Source: SLQH01 sp964612995 (GTDB lineage Bacteria > Planctomycetota > UBA11346). Taken from it: 8,572 bases of DNA. The notes beneath the pieces were generated by a model. The model was not told the DNA's origin. It was given only the letters and a program-made list of their open reading frames with translations, and did not search any database. The position numbers were made by a program, and so were the translations under genes. The stretch lies in the NCBI GenBank assembly GCA_964612995.1, contig CAZTGE010000166.1, forward strand, positions 1-8,572. The letters are read 5' to 3'. This document shows positions 1 through 6,015 of the stretch, one piece after another (the first letter of the stretch is position 1; every line of letters begins with the position of its first letter).

Positions 1-48
1 AGGCGCGAGGGGGTACGCGCCGAAGGCGCGAGGGGGCAGCGCCCCCTT
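1..48 (+). repeat. REP-like bipartite hairpin repeat, copy 1
   Basis: Bases 17-29 form a 5-bp hairpin (GCGCC/GGCGC, loop GAA). Bases 31-47 form a second, G5C/GC5-type hairpin with a three-base loop. The 32 bases 17-48 match the reverse complement of 5851-5882 at 30 of 32 positions. Within the copy, the 13-mer AGGCGCGAGGGGG occurs twice (1-13 and 24-36), so the element is partly duplicated at the window edge. Size, paired stems and extragenic position resemble REP/BIME elements, but the family is not recognised. Confidence 0.7.
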
Positions 49-151
49 CCCAGGAACTTCTCGCGCTATCACGCCTGTTCGACCCGTTCGCGGCCCGGAT
101 TGCGTCATTGCGACAGACGGATCGTGGCGACCGGGTTCCTGGCTCTTCGCA

Positions 152-170
152 GCCGGCCCGCAGGGCCGGC
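152..170. repeat. perfect 8-bp inverted repeat
   Basis: GCCGGCCC (152-159) and GGGCCGGC (163-170) are perfect inverted arms around the loop GCA. GGCTCT occurs on both sides (141-146 and 174-179) as a direct repeat. There is no T-tract on either strand, so a terminator role is not supported. It is probably another palindromic extragenic element. Confidence 0.5.
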
Positions 171-201
171 GGGGGCTCTGAAGGAAGCGTCAATATTAAA
201 G

Positions 202-229
202 AAAAAACCGTCCATGCAGTGAGGACCGT
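202..229 (-). terminator. possible intrinsic terminator on the minus strand
   Basis: Read on the minus strand, arms at 229-223 and 213-207 pair at 6 of 7 positions (one G-G mismatch) around a 9-nt loop. A run of six T (207-202) follows directly. A second 6-bp hairpin (244-230, loop TTC) sits immediately upstream. The nearest minus-strand gene ends at 704, so if this ends that transcript the 3' tail would be about 475 nt. It could equally end a small RNA starting near the 13-nt motif at 254-242. Confidence 0.35.
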
Positions 230-254
230 AGGGGCGAAGCCCCTGAGTAGTTAC
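230..254 (-). repeat. 13-nt motif plus hairpin, left copy
   Basis: On the minus strand GTAACTACTCAGG (254-242) runs straight into the hairpin AGGGGC/GCCCCT (244-239 and 235-230, loop TTC). The same 13 bases occur on the plus strand at 8486-8498, again followed by a triloop hairpin but with different stem bases. A kept motif with a changed but still paired stem suggests a structured element rather than a chance match. Confidence 0.5.
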
Positions 255-316
255 GCGCACTTTTCCAGGGAAATGGAATGGGGGCGTAGCGGGGGCGACT
301 GCGCGCAGCGCAGAGC

Positions 317-465
317 GAGCCCCCGCGAACAAAAAGCCGCGTGGGCGCCGCCCGCTACAATGCCCCTTGGGGTGCGGGGCGGCCCTGCGCAGCAGGGAAA
401 AGAGCCCCCGCGAACAAAGAGCGGCGCAGGCTGCGACCGCCATGATGAGCCCCTTGGGGTGCGGG
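317..465. repeat. two imperfect tandem units of about 85-87 bp
   Basis: GAGCCCCCGCGAACAAA occurs exactly at 317-333 and 402-418. GCCCCTTGGGGTGCGGG occurs exactly at 362-378 and 449-465. The order is the same in both units and the spacing is 85 and 87 bases. The sequence between the shared blocks is only loosely similar. This looks like an old tandem duplication abutting the broken gene at 484. The units are too long and too few for a CRISPR array. Confidence 0.6.
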
Positions 466-483
466 CGGAGCCTGCGCCATGAG

Positions 484-677
484 GTCGTGCCCATCCGCCC
501 GGGCAAGCTGAACGATCAGCTCTACGAGGCCGCCTCGGTCAGCATCGAGAACATCGCGGTGACCGATGGCTTCATGGGCATCCACCTCGTCTTGCCGACT
601 GGGACCATTCCTGGGAAGCAACCCTCTCGGGCCTGATCATCGACCGGGCCGATGGCGCTGGCGATGGGAAGCAATAA
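484..677 (+). pseudogene. 3' remnant of an unidentified gene, frameshifted
   Basis: From about 484 one frame reads VVPIRPGKLNDQLYEAAS and continues to about 591 with strong G/C at third positions, as in the real genes of this window. Near 592-594 that frame loses its coding look and ends at a TGA at 634-636. The frame reached by supplying one missing base continues as ADWDHSWEATLSGLIIDRAD and stops at TAA 675-677. No start codon or ribosome site lies upstream; the sequence runs into the tandem repeats. I read this as the C-terminal part (about 64 codons) of a gene that lost its 5' end and one base. I do not recognise the family. A sequencing error would also explain the frameshift, but not the missing N-terminus. 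Confidence 0.4.
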
Positions 678-682
678 GTGCC

Positions 683-700
683 GGCGGCGAGCGGGCCGCC
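683..700. repeat. 6-bp inverted repeat between converging genes
   Basis: GGCGGC (683-688) and GCCGCC (695-700) are perfect arms around a 6-nt loop. They lie between the end of the broken gene (677) and the stop of the minus-strand alkyltransferase gene (704). The position suits a bidirectional terminator, but no T-tract follows on either strand. Confidence 0.3.
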
Positions 701-703
701 CCC

Positions 704-1198
704 TCAGTGCATGAGCTCGGCGACGCGCTCCTCGTGCAACAACATGGCCCGCTTGAGACCGATGGTGGCACGTGAGCCCTGGAAGCCGCCGATGCGGCCA
801 TCGGTGGTGAGGCAGCGATGGCAGGGCACGACCAGCGGAAAGGGGTTGGCCGCCATCACCCGCCCCACCGCCCGCGCAGCGCGCGGATGCCCGGTGCGCC
901 GCGCGAGCTCGCCGTAGCTGGTGGTACAGCCGCATGGAACCGTTCGCGCCAGCGTCTGCAGGACCTGACGGGCGAACGGGGTGCAGGCGTCCCAGGCACA
1001 GCGATCGAGCGCGTCGGTCCGGTCGCGTCCGGCGATCAGGTCAGCGACCAGCCGACTGAGCAGCGGCGGGGCCCGGTCAGACCGGTCCGGCGCAGCATCG
1101 AGGCTCACGCCATGCATGCGCAGGTCATCGGCGTCGCCGCTCCATATCACCGCCGCCATCCCCCACGGCACGGGGAGCAGGCAGCGCCGACGACTCAC
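704..1198 (-). CDS. ogt: methylated-DNA--protein-cysteine S-methyltransferase
   Basis: A suicide repair protein that moves alkyl groups from O6-alkylguanine (and O4-alkylthymine) in DNA to its own cysteine. It acts in the cytoplasm. Visible in the 164 residues: the helix-turn-helix with SYGELA (94-99), the RAARAVG segment with the presumed arginine finger (about Arg109), Asn118, and the active-site PCHR with Cys126, followed by GGF (138-140) and a C-terminal helix KRAMLLHEE. The length fits single-domain Ogt/MGMT proteins; there is no Ada N-terminal domain. I chose the GTG start at 1198 because LLPVPWGMAAVIW (8-19) corresponds to the usual N-terminal strand of the family and because this GTG overlaps the upstream esterase stop as GTGA, which suggests translational coupling. 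The first downstream ATG (1159) would cut the N-terminal strand. The common GGxxGG stretch reads GGFQGS here. The symbol ogt is used for the family; the exact paralogue is not settled. Confidence 0.92.
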   Translation of the reverse strand: MSRRRCLLPVPWGMAAVIWSGDADDLRMHGVSLDAAPDRSDRAPPLLSRLVADLIAGRDRTDALDRCAWDACTPFARQVLQTLARTVPCGCTTSYGELARRTGHPRAARAVGRVMAANPFPLVVPCHRCLTTDGRIGGFQGSRATIGLKRAMLLHEERVAELMH

Positions 1199-1845
1199 CC
1201 CGCAACCCGCTCTGCCAACCACCGGCGCAGATCGGGCAGCTCGGCATGCGGATCGAGCGTGTGTTCCTTGGGGTAGACGCGCCAGTCGATGTCCACCCCC
1301 GCCTGCTGCAGACGTTCGACCACCCGTTGGGTGTTGCTCAGCGGCAGGAGCTGGTCCTCATTACCGTGGGTCCACAGCACGTCCTGCTTTCGGGCGGCCG
1401 GACCGAGCGCGGCGTCGATCCCCGCCTGGAGCGAGAGCCACCCGCTGATGCCGACCAGGCCGGCAAAGCGCTGATCATGCCGCAGGCCGGTGTCCATGGT
1501 CATCAGACAGCCCTGCGAGAAACCGAGCAGAAACAGACGCTGGCAGGAGATGCCGAGTCGCTGGCAGACCGCGGCGATCAATTCGCAGAGCAACCCACGA
1601 CTGCGAGCGATGCCCGCGTGCATGTCCTCCGGCGTGCTGACATCGTCACTGAGGCCCGGCACCGGGAACCACGAGTAGCCGCCATGATACGGATCGGGTG
1701 CGTCGACGAAGATGTAGCCCAGATGGTCGATGGCCAGATCGCTCGCCACGGGCATCCAGCCCTGCATGCTGTCGCCCAGTCCGTGCAGGACCATGCACCA
1801 GTGCGAAGTGGCGGCGGTGGCGGGAACGACAGCGTGATTGAGCAT
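1195..1845 (-). CDS. carboxylesterase/phospholipase-type alpha/beta hydrolase
   Basis: A 216-residue soluble serine hydrolase of the carboxylesterase/phospholipase family (Abhydrolase_2 type), which cleaves carboxylic or acyl esters; the natural substrate is not evident. Visible: HGLGD (21-25, oxyanion region), the nucleophile elbow GFSQG with Ser110, the acid in HGNEDQLLP (Asp164), and the base in KEHTL (His195), all at the usual spacing. The segment DAPDPYHGGYSWF (48-60) is a typical substrate-site loop of this family. There is no signal peptide, so it is probably cytoplasmic. It is first in a two-gene minus-strand unit and its TGA overlaps the GTG of the alkyltransferase gene. No clear Shine-Dalgarno precedes the ATG; instead a -10-like TAAAAC lies 6 nt upstream (see the promoter entry). 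Confidence 0.9.
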   Translation of the reverse strand: MLNHAVVPATAATSHWCMVLHGLGDSMQGWMPVASDLAIDHLGYIFVDAPDPYHGGYSWFPVPGLSDDVSTPEDMHAGIARSRGLLCELIAAVCQRLGISCQRLFLLGFSQGCLMTMDTGLRHDQRFAGLVGISGWLSLQAGIDAALGPAARKQDVLWTHGNEDQLLPLSNTQRVVERLQQAGVDIDWRVYPKEHTLDPHAELPDLRRWLAERVAG

Positions 1846-1851
1846 GCCCTG

Positions 1852-1878
1852 GTTTTAGGCCTGAGAGCCGCTCGACAA
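1852..1878 (-). promoter_or_regulatory. candidate promoter of the esterase-ogt unit
   Basis: On the minus strand TTGTCG (1878-1873), a 15-nt spacer and TAAAAC (1857-1852) precede the ATG by 6 nt. Each box matches the sigma-70 consensus at 4 of 6 positions, and the spacer is short. If real, transcription would begin at or within a base or so of the start codon, giving a leaderless mRNA. Confidence 0.25.
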
Positions 1879-1946
1879 GCGCCGGACCGACGCCGCTTGC
1901 ATCGCCCCACGTCCCGCGCGACAACGGGGTCGCACCCGATCTGCGC

Positions 1947-1951
1947 AGGAG
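1947..1951 (+). promoter_or_regulatory. ribosome binding site AGGAG
   Basis: AGGAG lies 6 nt before the ATG at 1958 and fixes the thioredoxin start. It is the clearest Shine-Dalgarno in the window. The 112-nt gap to the divergent esterase gene should hold this gene's promoter, but I cannot assign boxes. Confidence 0.75.
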
Positions 1952-1957
1952 CAACTC

Positions 1958-2539
1958 ATGTCCTTCACCCTCCAGCTCGGGCAGCCCGCACCCGACTTCG
2001 CGCTGCCCGATACACACGGCACGGTCCGCACCCTCGCCGACTTCGCCGACGCGCCGATCCTGGTGGTGTTCTTCACCTGCAACCACTGCCCCTTCGTCAC
2101 CGGCTCGGACGAGGTCACCCGGGCCAGTGCGGAGCGCTTCGCTGCAGACGGGGCCCGTTTCGTGGGCATCAACGCCAACAGCCCCAACACCTATCGCGAG
2201 GACGACTACGACCACATGGTCGCCCGCATGCGCGAACATGATTTCCCCTGGGTCTACCTCCACGACGCGAGCCAGGACGTGGCCCGGGCCTACGGCGCGC
2301 TGCGTACGCCGCACTTCTTCGTCTTCGATCATGACCGCCGTCTGGTCTACTGCGGTCGCGGCGTCGATTCGCCACGCGACGCGAACCGGATCACCGTCAA
2401 TGACCTCGACAACGCACTCGCCGACCTGACGGCCGGACGCACCGTGCGCACCCCGCTGACCAACCCGATCGGCTGCAACGTCAAATGGGAGGGCAAGGAC
2501 GCACATTGGATGCCCGCCGACGCTTGCGACCTGGTCTGA
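1958..2539 (+). CDS. thioredoxin-family protein with CNHCP active site (AhpC/TSA-Redoxin fold)
   Basis: A 193-residue thioredoxin-fold protein without a signal peptide. It opens with LQLGQPAPDFALPDTHG, the usual start of peroxiredoxin/Redoxin-like proteins. It then carries a CxxC motif CNHCPF (Cys41, Cys44) at the end of the first core strand, where peroxiredoxins have a single peroxidatic Cys. A cis-proline region follows (RTPHFFVF, Pro118). The C-terminus PIGCNVKW...HWMPADACDLV adds Cys173 and Cys190 and is typical of this widespread, poorly characterised subfamily. A thiol-disulfide exchange or peroxide-related role is inferred; the physiological partner is unknown. It is followed after 15 nt by a lipoprotein gene on the same strand, so the two are probably co-transcribed. 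Confidence 0.88.
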   Translation: MSFTLQLGQPAPDFALPDTHGTVRTLADFADAPILVVFFTCNHCPFVTGSDEVTRASAERFAADGARFVGINANSPNTYREDDYDHMVARMREHDFPWVYLHDASQDVARAYGALRTPHFFVFDHDRRLVYCGRGVDSPRDANRITVNDLDNALADLTAGRTVRTPLTNPIGCNVKWEGKDAHWMPADACDLV

Positions 2540-2543
2540 ACCC

Positions 2544-2547
2544 GGAG
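2544..2547 (+). promoter_or_regulatory. ribosome binding site GGAG
   Basis: GGAG sits 7 nt before the ATG at 2555, inside the 15-nt gap after the thioredoxin stop. It supports both this start and an operon with the upstream gene. Confidence 0.6.
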
Positions 2548-2554
2548 CCGCCCG

Positions 2555-2878
2555 ATGCGCTGCACCGCCCTGCTCCTGCCGTTGTTGCTGCTGATCGTCG
2601 GGTGCTCCCGTCCGGCCGACCCCGCCAGCGCCGCCACCCGCGACGATCTCGCCACCGTGGTCCGCCTGCCGCATGCCGCCTGGCGCCCGGTCTCGTTGCT
2701 CAATTACATCAAACAGGCAGCGACCACGACGATCGAGGTCCGCGAGCCATTCAGCAACGATACCACCCTCACCCTGACCGCCGGGCGCAGCTACACCCTC
2801 GCCCACCTGCTCGGAGTGCTGTGTCGCCATGTCGACCGCAACTACCGCATCGCCGGCCACCGGGTGATCCTCGAGTAG
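2555..2878 (+). CDS. small lipoprotein with an STN/secretin-N0-like domain
   Basis: A 107-residue protein. Residues 1-17 are a lipoprotein signal: a charged start, a leucine-rich core and the lipobox IVGC, so Cys17 would be lipidated. Ser at +2 favours the outer membrane. After a short linker, residues about 38-106 read like the STN/secretin N0 or FecR-C-terminal type fold: a strand (TVVRLP), a helix (VSLLNYIKQAATT), a strand with a target-like segment (IEVREPF), a strand (TLTLTAGRS), a helix (TLAHLLGVLCRHVD) and a final strand pair (YRIAGHRVILE). The helix-strand pattern and the LxLxLxxxSxxxALxxLL-like stretch are the basis of the call; it is a pattern match by eye. The gene lies 15 nt after the thioredoxin gene and ends 13 nt before the converging heparinase-like gene. 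No function is known. Normally such domains are part of larger secretin or TonB-receptor proteins. Confidence 0.75.
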   Translation: MRCTALLLPLLLLIVGCSRPADPASAATRDDLATVVRLPHAAWRPVSLLNYIKQAATTTIEVREPFSNDTTLTLTAGRSYTLAHLLGVLCRHVDRNYRIAGHRVILE

Positions 2879-2891
2879 CGACTGGAGCCAC

Positions 2892-5774
2892 TCAGCGATC
2901 GTCGTCGTCGATGAAGGCGATGCGCCGTTTGATCCTGCCGACCTTGTAGGTGATGCCGTCCTGGTCGAGTTTCGCGGTTGTGACTTTCGGCGCCGGGCCG
3001 GGACCGAGGGTCATGATCACCAGATAGCGCTCGCCACTCCCGGTGACCTCGACCGCGGTTCCATCGACCGCCAGGCTGGCGTCTATCGGCAACAGGACGG
3101 TCCCGTGTAGCTGCACGTCGTCCTTGCCCAGCAGGACGAAGGACTTGTCCGACAACTGCGGATGGCCGGCTGTATTCACCCGCCATGCGCGATCATTGCC
3201 GCCATTGATCTCGTCGGCGACGGTCACCAGCGCGGGCGCACCGCAGCGACCGCTGTAGTCGACCTCGAACAGCCGCTCGCCGCTGATGCCCAGCGGCGAG
3301 CCATCGCGCTCGCGATAGACCTGGTCCATCTCCATGATCACCGTGCCGGAACCGTCATCCTCGACCATGGCCTGTCGCACCCGCGCTCCGCCCCAGGCTT
3401 CGATACCGTCGACCAGCAGAACGTTCTCGGCCGCGCGGGTGGCCTCTGCCTCACCGCGCACCAGCCATTCCTGGCCGAAGCCGAGCAGACGGAAACTACC
3501 GGCATCCGGAAACGACGACGCCCCGCCGAGTGGCTGCGACTTGGCGTAGATGGTCGCGACGACCGCGGTATCCGACCGTCCGTTGCGGAAGGCGTAGAGG
3601 CCTTTGCGATGGTCGACCAGGGCCTGAGGCATCGTGCCCTCGGCCGTGGGGGCCAGCAATCCGGCGAGCGCGTAGATCGCGTGATGGGGCTGGGTAATGC
3701 CCAGGCCATCGCGCTGGCCGGTCTCCGGATGGAACCGCCGCACCAGCCGGGTCACCGTCGATCGATCCTCGGGGCGGCACGAGCTCAGGCCGACGGTCAA
3801 CAGCCCCGGATCGGCCAGGGTGCGCCCGCCACGGCCGTAGGGCGCGAACACCAGTGCGCCATCGACCAGCTGGCGGCGCTGCAGCAGGGCAGGGATGATC
3901 CACTGCGCACCGTCGTCGGCGTGCAGCTCACCTCCGTGGTACCGCCGCCAGGCCTGGAGGAAGGGGAAGACCCCGCTCTCAGCAGCGAGAGCGGTATAGT
4001 AATCGCCCTCCGAGCCGAAGCCGCAGTCGCCGAGGCCGTAGACCAGCCAGCGTCGGACCAGACGACCGGCCGCGGCGAGGCGCTCGGGCGCCGTGGGCAC
4101 CGGTTCGCCTGCGGCCTTCCACGCCGCGTGGGCCGCCTGCCAGTCCTCGATCCGGCGGGCGAGCTTGGCCTCCAGCTCCTGGGCGTGCTCATCCGAAACC
4201 CGTTGAAATCGGGGGGCGATCCAGATCTTGCCCCAGGGGTCGGTCTCGCCGACCTCGACCAACAGGCTCAGCGGGTACCGACCGGGCGCGAGGCTGACCA
4301 GATCGCCGGGCCGCAAGGACTTGCCCCCGATCCAGCTGCGAGCGGCGGCGGCGAGCGAGGGGTCGAGCGCGTAGCGGAACACGCTCTGACGCTTGACCCG
4401 CAGCACCGTGTAATAGGCGGTGGTGGTGTGATAGGCGCGCTCGATCGGGTCGAGCACCTCGAGCACGGCATCGCAGGCGGTGTTGTGCCGCGAACTGCGC
4501 CACAAGGCCTGCTCGTCGAGCTCCCGGACCGTGCGCTGCTGCCCGGCGAACACCACCGTGCCCCCGGCTTCCGGCCTGGCGGTGGCAGCACCACCGATCC
4601 CAGCGAGCACATCCATGCCCGCCGCCTCGTGGAACGGGCCCGCGACCAGCCAGCGCTCCGGCACGCAGTCATCGCGCAGCCGGACCACCGGCACGCCCTC
4701 ACCAGCGGCGACGTCCGGCGCGGATGCGAAACGATGGAACACCACCTCGCTCGGCCGCTGCGGGAACTGCCCCCGATCGCCCACCACCGCGAGCGCGGCC
4801 AGGCCCGCTGCCGAGCGACAGACGGCGTTCCAATGACTCTCGGGCAAACGCACCGCGCGGCGGGCGAAACCTGCGAGCAGCAAGCCCGAGCGTTCCTCGA
4901 GCCAGGTCGCCACCCGTCGACGGAAGCCCTCGTCCCAGCCCGCATGGCACAGGTCGTAGGCCAGGGCCACGCAGGCGACCTCATTCGCGCTGTCGAGCAG
5001 GGGCCGCCCCCCCACCGGCAATCGCATCCGCCGCTCGACCAGCTCACGCGCCTGCGCGGCGGCGCCGGAGTCGTCGTGCAGCACGTAGCGCAGGGCGTGA
5101 CCGGCGGCGTGCGAGGCAGCGTCGGCCTGACGGCCCCACCACCGTACCGGGCGCTGCAGGAGCAGGTCCAGCCGGCGCATGATCGCTTCGCCTTGACCCG
5201 ATGCGATACGCTCACGCAGCTCCGGGATCACCGCCGGACCGAACGCCAGCCGCGGATGTGCGCCGGGAGCTGCCGGCGGCTGGGCTGGATCTGACTCGCT
5301 CAGCGGGAAGACATCGACCCGACCGGTGCCGGCGAAGGTCTCCTGCCCCTGGTGGCCGTGGAAGGCGACCTCCCAGCCGGAGCTGGCATGGCGCAGCAAC
5401 AGGGTCAGATCCAGGGGCTCGTCCTCACCGGCGAGCGCTGTCGCCTCGCTGGCGGTGAAATCGGGCAGGTCGAGTTCGAGCGAAAGGCTCGCCCGCGCCG
5501 TCTCGTCCAGGCGCAGCATCCGTTCACCACCACCACGCCAGGCGGTGGTATAGCACCAGACAACCTCGTCCCACCGCCCATCGCGGCGGATCAGCTGCAG
5601 GCAGATGTCGGCTCCGCTGCGGAAATCGTCACGAGTACCGACCCCGTGGACCAACAAGGGCACCTCGCCGATGCGCACATGGAACATGCCATCGGTCGGT
5701 TCATCGAGCGCCCATGCTTTCGCCACCGTCAGGGCCGATAGCAGCACCAGGGCGAGCCGGATCGCTAGAGGCAT
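2892..5774 (-). CDS. exported heparinase II/III-like protein with an inserted beta module
   Basis: A 960-residue protein. Residues 1-23 look like a Sec signal peptide (cleavage near AWA-LDEP), so a periplasmic or secreted location is likely. I see an N-terminal beta-rich part (about 25-156) and a linker. The family-typical entry HPRLAFGPAVIPELRERI (173-190) then opens an alpha-helical toroid with the ESHWNAVCRSAAGLAAL stretch (His314, Trp315, Asn316). An inserted jelly-roll-like module follows (about 343-523) with ERWLVAGPF, a WIGGK-type segment and RYPLSLLVEV. The toroid then resumes with SEGDYYTAL (Tyr592/593, the candidate catalytic tyrosine region). A C-terminal beta-sandwich (about 720-950) holds the DAGSF signature (757-761). 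Heparinase II/III relatives are polysaccharide lyases acting on uronic acid-containing glycans; the substrate here cannot be read. The two histidines normally just before DAGSF are replaced by Ser753 and Phe755. The ATG at 5774 is chosen because it starts the signal peptide; the frame stays open further upstream, but that part is repeat DNA. No clear ribosome site is seen. The protein ends in DDDDR. Confidence 0.78.
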   Translation of the reverse strand: MPLAIRLALVLLSALTVAKAWALDEPTDGMFHVRIGEVPLLVHGVGTRDDFRSGADICLQLIRRDGRWDEVVWCYTTAWRGGGERMLRLDETARASLSLELDLPDFTASEATALAGEDEPLDLTLLLRHASSGWEVAFHGHQGQETFAGTGRVDVFPLSESDPAQPPAAPGAHPRLAFGPAVIPELRERIASGQGEAIMRRLDLLLQRPVRWWGRQADAASHAAGHALRYVLHDDSGAAAQARELVERRMRLPVGGRPLLDSANEVACVALAYDLCHAGWDEGFRRRVATWLEERSGLLLAGFARRAVRLPESHWNAVCRSAAGLAALAVVGDRGQFPQRPSEVVFHRFASAPDVAAGEGVPVVRLRDDCVPERWLVAGPFHEAAGMDVLAGIGGAATARPEAGGTVVFAGQQRTVRELDEQALWRSSRHNTACDAVLEVLDPIERAYHTTTAYYTVLRVKRQSVFRYALDPSLAAAARSWIGGKSLRPGDLVSLAPGRYPLSLLVEVGETDPWGKIWIAPRFQRVSDEHAQELEAKLARRIEDWQAAHAAWKAAGEPVPTAPERLAAAGRLVRRWLVYGLGDCGFGSEGDYYTALAAESGVFPFLQAWRRYHGGELHADDGAQWIIPALLQRRQLVDGALVFAPYGRGGRTLADPGLLTVGLSSCRPEDRSTVTRLVRRFHPETGQRDGLGITQPHHAIYALAGLLAPTAEGTMPQALVDHRKGLYAFRNGRSDTAVVATIYAKSQPLGGASSFPDAGSFRLLGFGQEWLVRGEAEATRAAENVLLVDGIEAWGGARVRQAMVEDDGSGTVIMEMDQVYRERDGSPLGISGERLFEVDYSGRCGAPALVTVADEINGGNDRAWRVNTAGHPQLSDKSFVLLGKDDVQLHGTVLLPIDASLAVDGTAVEVTGSGERYLVIMTLGPGPAPKVTTAKLDQDGITYKVGRIKRRIAFIDDDDR

Positions 5775-5850
5775 GTATCCAGAGCTGCGCGCATTGACAA
5801 TTCGAGCTGGCTGGCTCCTGTGGGATCCCGCTGCGTTGAGCTCTCCGTCA

Positions 5851-5882
5851 GAGGGGGCACTGCCCCCTCGCGCCTTCGGCGC
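5851..5882 (-). repeat. REP-like bipartite hairpin repeat, copy 2 (inverted)
   Basis: GAGGGGGCA/TGCCCCCTC (5851-5859 and 5861-5869) are perfect 9-bp arms. The 5-bp triloop hairpin GCGCC/GGCGC (5870-5882) follows. The reverse complement matches 17-48 at 30 of 32 positions, so the two are copies of one dispersed element in opposite orientation about 5.8 kb apart. This copy lies about 76 bases upstream of the start of the heparinase-like gene. Confidence 0.75.
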
Positions 5883-5957
5883 ACCCCAGCTTCCTCGTTG
5901 TCGCTCGTCGCGCTCCGCCGGCCGCGCGCCTCGGTCGTCACTCGCCAGCTGCGTTAG

Positions 5958-5997
5958 CGTTTTCGGCGGCCCTGCTGGCCATTTTCTCCGAAAAACG
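5958..5997. repeat. imperfect long inverted repeat with nested hairpin
   Basis: CGTTTTCGG (5958-5966) pairs with CCGAAAAACG (5988-5997) apart from one extra A. The enclosed segment has GGCC (5968-5971) and GGCC (5977-5980), which can pair around a 5-nt loop. The AT bases in the outer stem stand out in this GC-rich region. Function unknown. Confidence 0.35.
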
Positions 5998-6015
5998 TTC
6001 CTCTGTCGGCCGGTC

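Larger units (their letters stand above)
1..483. other. gene-free, repeat-rich region
   Basis: I see no convincing gene here. Open frames exist on both strands, but they are GC-driven, rich in Arg/Pro/Ala, and lack a ribosome binding site or a recognisable domain. The stretch holds a REP-like double hairpin (17-48), a perfect hairpin (152-170), a motif-hairpin-T-tract element (202-254, minus) and a pair of imperfect tandem units (317-465). An AT-rich patch at 192-207 contrasts sharply with the GC-rich surroundings. This looks like accumulated extragenic repeat DNA next to a decayed gene. Confidence 0.6.

Noticed and set aside
317..465. CRISPR array
   Set aside because: There are only two units of about 85-87 bases with dissimilar internal conservation, no regular short repeat-spacer pattern and no cas genes.
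105..506. Overlapping open frames on both strands in the left repeat region
   Set aside because: Both run through hairpins and tandem repeats, and neither has coding-like third positions or a known motif.
1646..2860. 404-codon open frame on the minus strand
   Set aside because: It is antisense to the thioredoxin and lipoprotein genes, which have clear ribosome sites, motifs and codon use.
3162..5294. 710-codon open frame on the plus strand
   Set aside because: It is antisense to the heparinase-like gene, and its composition (His/Gln/Gly/Arg-rich) is that of a high-GC shadow frame without any domain.
5794..5799. Perfect -35 box TTGACA on the plus strand
   Set aside because: There is no -10-like hexamer at a usable spacing and no plus-strand gene downstream. 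On the minus strand the overlapping TTGTCA would put the -10 on the start codon of the heparinase-like gene.
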